Below are positions 61,045 through 64,000 of a stretch of DNA of 64,000 nucleotides, in pieces. The notes beneath the pieces were generated by a model, which did no database searches, had not been told where the DNA came from, and saw only the letters and a list, made by a program, of their open reading frames with translations. Position numbers and translations under genes: made by a program. Source of the DNA: JACMQX01 sp044225675 (GTDB lineage Bacteria; Pseudomonadota; Gammaproteobacteria; Burkholderiales; Burkholderiaceae_C); NCBI GenBank assembly GCA_044225675.1, contig JBGAIH010000019.1:1-64000 (forward strand), written 5' to 3'. The number at the start of each line of letters is the position of its first letter. The stretch's first letter is position 1.

Positions 61045-63951
61045 ATGACCGAACCACTTCAGCAACCCGGCCTCGCCGCCCTGTCCAAGTCTTTCGAGCC
61101 CGCCGCCATCGAGGCGCAATGGGGCCCCGAATGGGAGCGCCGGGGCTACGCTGCCGCGGGCTTTCGCGGCAGCCAGGCGCCGCAGGAAGGGGCACCCGCG
61201 TTCGCCATCCAGCTGCCGCCGCCCAATGTGACCGGCACGCTGCACATGGGCCATGCGTTCAACCAGACCATCATGGACTCGCTCACGCGCTACCACCGCA
61301 TGAAGGGGTTCAACACGCTGTGGGTTCCGGGCACCGACCATGCGGGCATCGCCACCCAGATCGTCGTGGAGCGCCAGCTGCAGGAGCAAAAACAGAGCCG
61401 CCACGACCTGGGCCGCAAGAACTTCGTCGCGCGCGTCTGGGAGTGGAAGGAAAAGTCGGGCAACACCATCACCACGCAGATGCGCCGCATGGGCGCGAGC
61501 GTCGACTGGGGCCACGAGTACTTCACGATGGACCCGAAGCTCTCGGGCATCGTCACCGAGACCTTCGTGCGCCTGTACCAGCAGGGCCTGATCTACCGCG
61601 GCAAGCGCCTCGTCAACTGGGACCCCGAGCTCAAGACGGCCGTCAGCGACCTGGAGGTCGAGAGCACCGAAGCCGACGGGAAGATGCACTACATCACCTA
61701 CCCGTTTGCCGACGGCCCGCAGCTGATCGACGGCGTGCCGCAGCGCGGCATGACCATCGCCACCACCCGGCCCGAGACCATGCTGGCCGACGGTGCGCTG
61801 GCGGTGCACCCTGAAGACACGCGCTACGCGCACCTCGTGGGCAAGCTGGTCGATCTGCCCCTGTGCGACCGGCGCATCCCCATCATTGCCGACGACTTCG
61901 TCGACCGCGAGTTCGGCTCCGGCTGCGTGAAGATCACCGGCGCGCACGACTTCAACGACTACGCCTGCGCGATGCGGCACAACCTGCCGCTCATCACCAT
62001 CTTCACGCTCGACGCGAAGATCAACGACAACGGCCCGGCCGCCTACCGCGGGCTCGACCGTTTCGACGCGCGCAAGGCCGTCGTGGCCGACCTGCAGGCC
62101 CAGGGCTTCCTCCTGGAGATCAAGCCGCACAAGCTGATGCTGCCGATCTGCGCGCGGACCGGGCAGGTGGTCGAGCCGATGCTCACCGACCAGTGGTTCG
62201 TCGCACTCAGCAAGGTGAGCGAGCAGGACCCCACCGGCAAGTCGATCGCGCAGAAAGCGATCGACGCGGTCCACAGCGGCCAGGTGCGCTTCGTGCCCGA
62301 GCAGTGGATCAACACCTACAACCAGTGGATGAACAACATCCAGGACTGGTGCATCAGCCGCCAGCTCTGGTGGGGCCATCAGATCCCGGCCTGGTATGAC
62401 GAGGACGGCCAGGTCTACGTGGCGCGCGACGAGGCCGAGGCCCAGGCGCAGGCGCCCGGCAAGAAGCTCACGCGCGACGAGGACGTGCTCGACACCTGGT
62501 ACTCGTCGGCCCTGGTGCCCTTCTCGACCATGGGCTGGCCCGAGGTGGACGGCGCGGGCCCGACGGCCGACTACAACCTCTACCTGCCCTCCACGGTGCT
62601 GGTGACGGGCTACGACATCATCTTCTTCTGGGTGGCCCGGATGATCATGATGACCACCCATTTCACCGGTCGCGTACCGTTCCGCCATGTGTACATCCAC
62701 GGCCTGGTGCGCGACGCGCAGGGCAAGAAGATGAGCAAGTCCGAGGGCAACGTGCTCGACCCGGTGGACCTGATAGACGGCATCGCGCTGGCGCCGCTGC
62801 TGGACAAGCGCACCACCGGGCTGCGCAAGCCCGAGACCGCGCCCCAGGTCCGCAGGAACACCGAAAAGGAATTCCCCGAAGGCATTCCTGCCTATGGCGC
62901 CGATGCGCTGCGCTTTACCTTCGCGGCGCTCGCCTCGCTGGGCCGCAACATCAACTTCGACACCAAGCGCTGCGAGGGCTATCGCAACTTCTGCAACAAG
63001 CTGTGGAACGCCACGCGCTTCGTGCTGATGAACTGCGAAGGCCACGACTGCGGCCTGGCCGAGCACACCAAGGAGCAGTGCCAGCCGGGCGGCCCGTTCC
63101 ACAACTACATGCACTTCAGCCAGGCCGACCGCTGGATCGCCTCGCTGCTGCAGAAGACCGAGGCCGAAGTCGCCAGGGGCTTCGAGGAGTACCGCCTCGA
63201 TAACGTCGCCAACGCGATCTACGACTTCGTCTGGAACGAGTTCTGCGACTGGTACCTGGAAATCGCCAAGGTGCAGATCCAGCGCGGCGATGCGTCGCAG
63301 CAGCGCGCCACGCGCCGCACGCTGATCCGCACGCTGGAGGCGATCCTGCGGCTGGCGCATCCGGTGATTCCGTTCATCACGGAAGCGCTGTGGCAGAAGG
63401 TCGCGCCCGTCGCCGGCCTGCCGGGCGAGTCGGTGAGCATTGCCCGCTACCCCGAAGCCCAGCCGCAGAAGATCGACGAGGCCGCCATCGCGCACGTGGG
63501 CAAGCTCAAGGCTCTGGTGGACGCCTGCCGCAACCTGCGCGGCGAGATGAACGTGTCACCCGCCACGAAGCTGCCGCTGTATGCCGTGGGTGACGCGGAT
63601 TTCCTGCGCGAGGTGGCGCCGGTCCTGCAGGCCCTGGCCAAGCTCGCCGAGGTCAAGGTGTTCGACGACGAAGCCGCGTGGGCCCAGGCGGCGCAGGCGG
63701 CCCCGGTCGCCGTGGTGGGCGACGCGCGGGTCTGCCTGCACATGGAGATCGACGTGGCGGCCGAGAAGCTGCGCCTGGGCAAGGAAGCCGCGCGGCTGGA
63801 AGGCGAGATCGCCAAGGCCCATGGCAAGCTCGGCAATGAGGCGTTCGTGGCCAAGGCACCGCCGGCCGTGATCGAACAGGAACGCAAGCGGGTGGCCGAG
63901 TTCAGCGCGACCCTGGCCAAGATGAAGGACCAGCTCGCCCGTCTCGGCTGA
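61045..63951 (+). CDS. valS: valine-tRNA ligase
   Basis: 968 residues from the ATG at 61045. HIGH motif as HMGH (67-70, in PPNVTGTLHMGHAFN) and KMSKS at 562-566 (KKMSKSEGNVLDP). The editing domain, the anticodon-binding domain (FVWNEFCDWYLEIAK) and the C-terminal coiled coil (LRLGKEAARLEGEIAKAHGK, in part ARLEGEIAKAHGKL) are complete. Essential enzyme charging tRNA-Val. An insertion between about 575 and 600 (LDKRTTGLRKPET) follows KMSKS. Confidence 0.96.
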   Translation: MTEPLQQPGLAALSKSFEPAAIEAQWGPEWERRGYAAAGFRGSQAPQEGAPAFAIQLPPPNVTGTLHMGHAFNQTIMDSLTRYHRMKGFNTLWVPGTDHAGIATQIVVERQLQEQKQSRHDLGRKNFVARVWEWKEKSGNTITTQMRRMGASVDWGHEYFTMDPKLSGIVTETFVRLYQQGLIYRGKRLVNWDPELKTAVSDLEVESTEADGKMHYITYPFADGPQLIDGVPQRGMTIATTRPETMLADGALAVHPEDTRYAHLVGKLVDLPLCDRRIPIIADDFVDREFGSGCVKITGAHDFNDYACAMRHNLPLITIFTLDAKINDNGPAAYRGLDRFDARKAVVADLQAQGFLLEIKPHKLMLPICARTGQVVEPMLTDQWFVALSKVSEQDPTGKSIAQKAIDAVHSGQVRFVPEQWINTYNQWMNNIQDWCISRQLWWGHQIPAWYDEDGQVYVARDEAEAQAQAPGKKLTRDEDVLDTWYSSALVPFSTMGWPEVDGAGPTADYNLYLPSTVLVTGYDIIFFWVARMIMMTTHFTGRVPFRHVYIHGLVRDAQGKKMSKSEGNVLDPVDLIDGIALAPLLDKRTTGLRKPETAPQVRRNTEKEFPEGIPAYGADALRFTFAALASLGRNINFDTKRCEGYRNFCNKLWNATRFVLMNCEGHDCGLAEHTKEQCQPGGPFHNYMHFSQADRWIASLLQKTEAEVARGFEEYRLDNVANAIYDFVWNEFCDWYLEIAKVQIQRGDASQQRATRRTLIRTLEAILRLAHPVIPFITEALWQKVAPVAGLPGESVSIARYPEAQPQKIDEAAIAHVGKLKALVDACRNLRGEMNVSPATKLPLYAVGDADFLREVAPVLQALAKLAEVKVFDDEAAWAQAAQAAPVAVVGDARVCLHMEIDVAAEKLRLGKEAARLEGEIAKAHGKLGNEAFVAKAPPAVIEQERKRVAEFSATLAKMKDQLARLG

Positions 63952-64000
63952 ACGGGCGCAGCGCCCTCCTCGCGCACGGGGTCCGGGTGCGCGCAGCCTG

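Noticed and set aside
63954..63966. Terminator after valS
   Set aside because: GGGCG-CAG-CGCCC is only a 5-bp stem without a T-run, and the window ends 34 bp later.

Overview
The window is about two-thirds G+C and densely coded on both strands, with no tRNA, rRNA, CRISPR array, transposase or phage gene. Gene content points to Burkholderiales, most likely Comamonadaceae: two tandem DUF1631 proteins, a proteobacterial-type GshA, a CadR/PbrR-like MerR regulator, CzcI beside an RND efflux operon, and an FAD monooxygenase followed by DUF2783. The family assignment is inference, since no rRNA is present. The region looks like ordinary chromosome rather than a mobile island.

Layout. 1-4.2 kb: a two-partner-secretion transporter (its exoprotein partner would lie left of the window), a MerR regulator and an MFS permease. 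4.2-6.8 kb: a small CusF-like protein, a P1/DmpA-type peptidase and a membrane-anchored TAXI-type binding protein. 6.9-11.5 kb: two tandem DUF1631 proteins. 11.5-17.1 kb: EttA, RhlE, a small NAD(P)-binding protein and an AcuI/YhdH-type reductase.

17.2-31.4 kb is the main metabolic block. Eight minus-strand genes form one apparent operon: a CUT1-type ABC importer (binding protein, two permeases, ATPase), a gluconate-5-dehydrogenase-like SDR, an L-idonate 5-dehydrogenase, a cupin and a FadR-type GntR regulator. Next to it are a ketogluconate-reductase-like enzyme, an IlvD/EDD sugar-acid dehydratase, 2-keto-3-deoxygalactonate kinase, KDPGal aldolase, another SDR and a DSD1-type PLP enzyme. Two near-identical 13-bp sites with the FadR-family pattern T-N-GT-N3-AC-N-A lie upstream of the transporter operon and in the divergent promoter region of the dehydratase. 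They tie the pieces into one probable regulon for import and semi-phosphorylative Entner-Doudoroff breakdown of a hexonate or aldonate.

31.4-45.7 kb is mostly single housekeeping and accessory genes: a transglutaminase-like protein, a MarR/MFS pair divergent from a thioesterase with two perfect palindromes between them, glyoxalase I, DMT and MATE transporters, a paralogous pair of unknown proteins, an aspartoacylase-like enzyme, the GTPase RbgA, a TspO homologue and an AIM24-like protein. 45.7-52.9 kb is a heavy-metal RND efflux operon (czcI-like, czcC, unknown, czcB, czcA, unknown). Three of its exported proteins start their mature part with a Gly/Ile-His-Asp-His motif. 53.0-58.2 kb holds an RraA-like protein, GshA, an SDR and two tandem Nudix hydrolases. 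58.3-60.9 kb is a three-gene aromatic-type oxygenation operon (VOC protein, FAD monooxygenase, DUF2783) behind a near-consensus sigma-70 promoter. A terminator-like hairpin separates it from valS, which ends the window.
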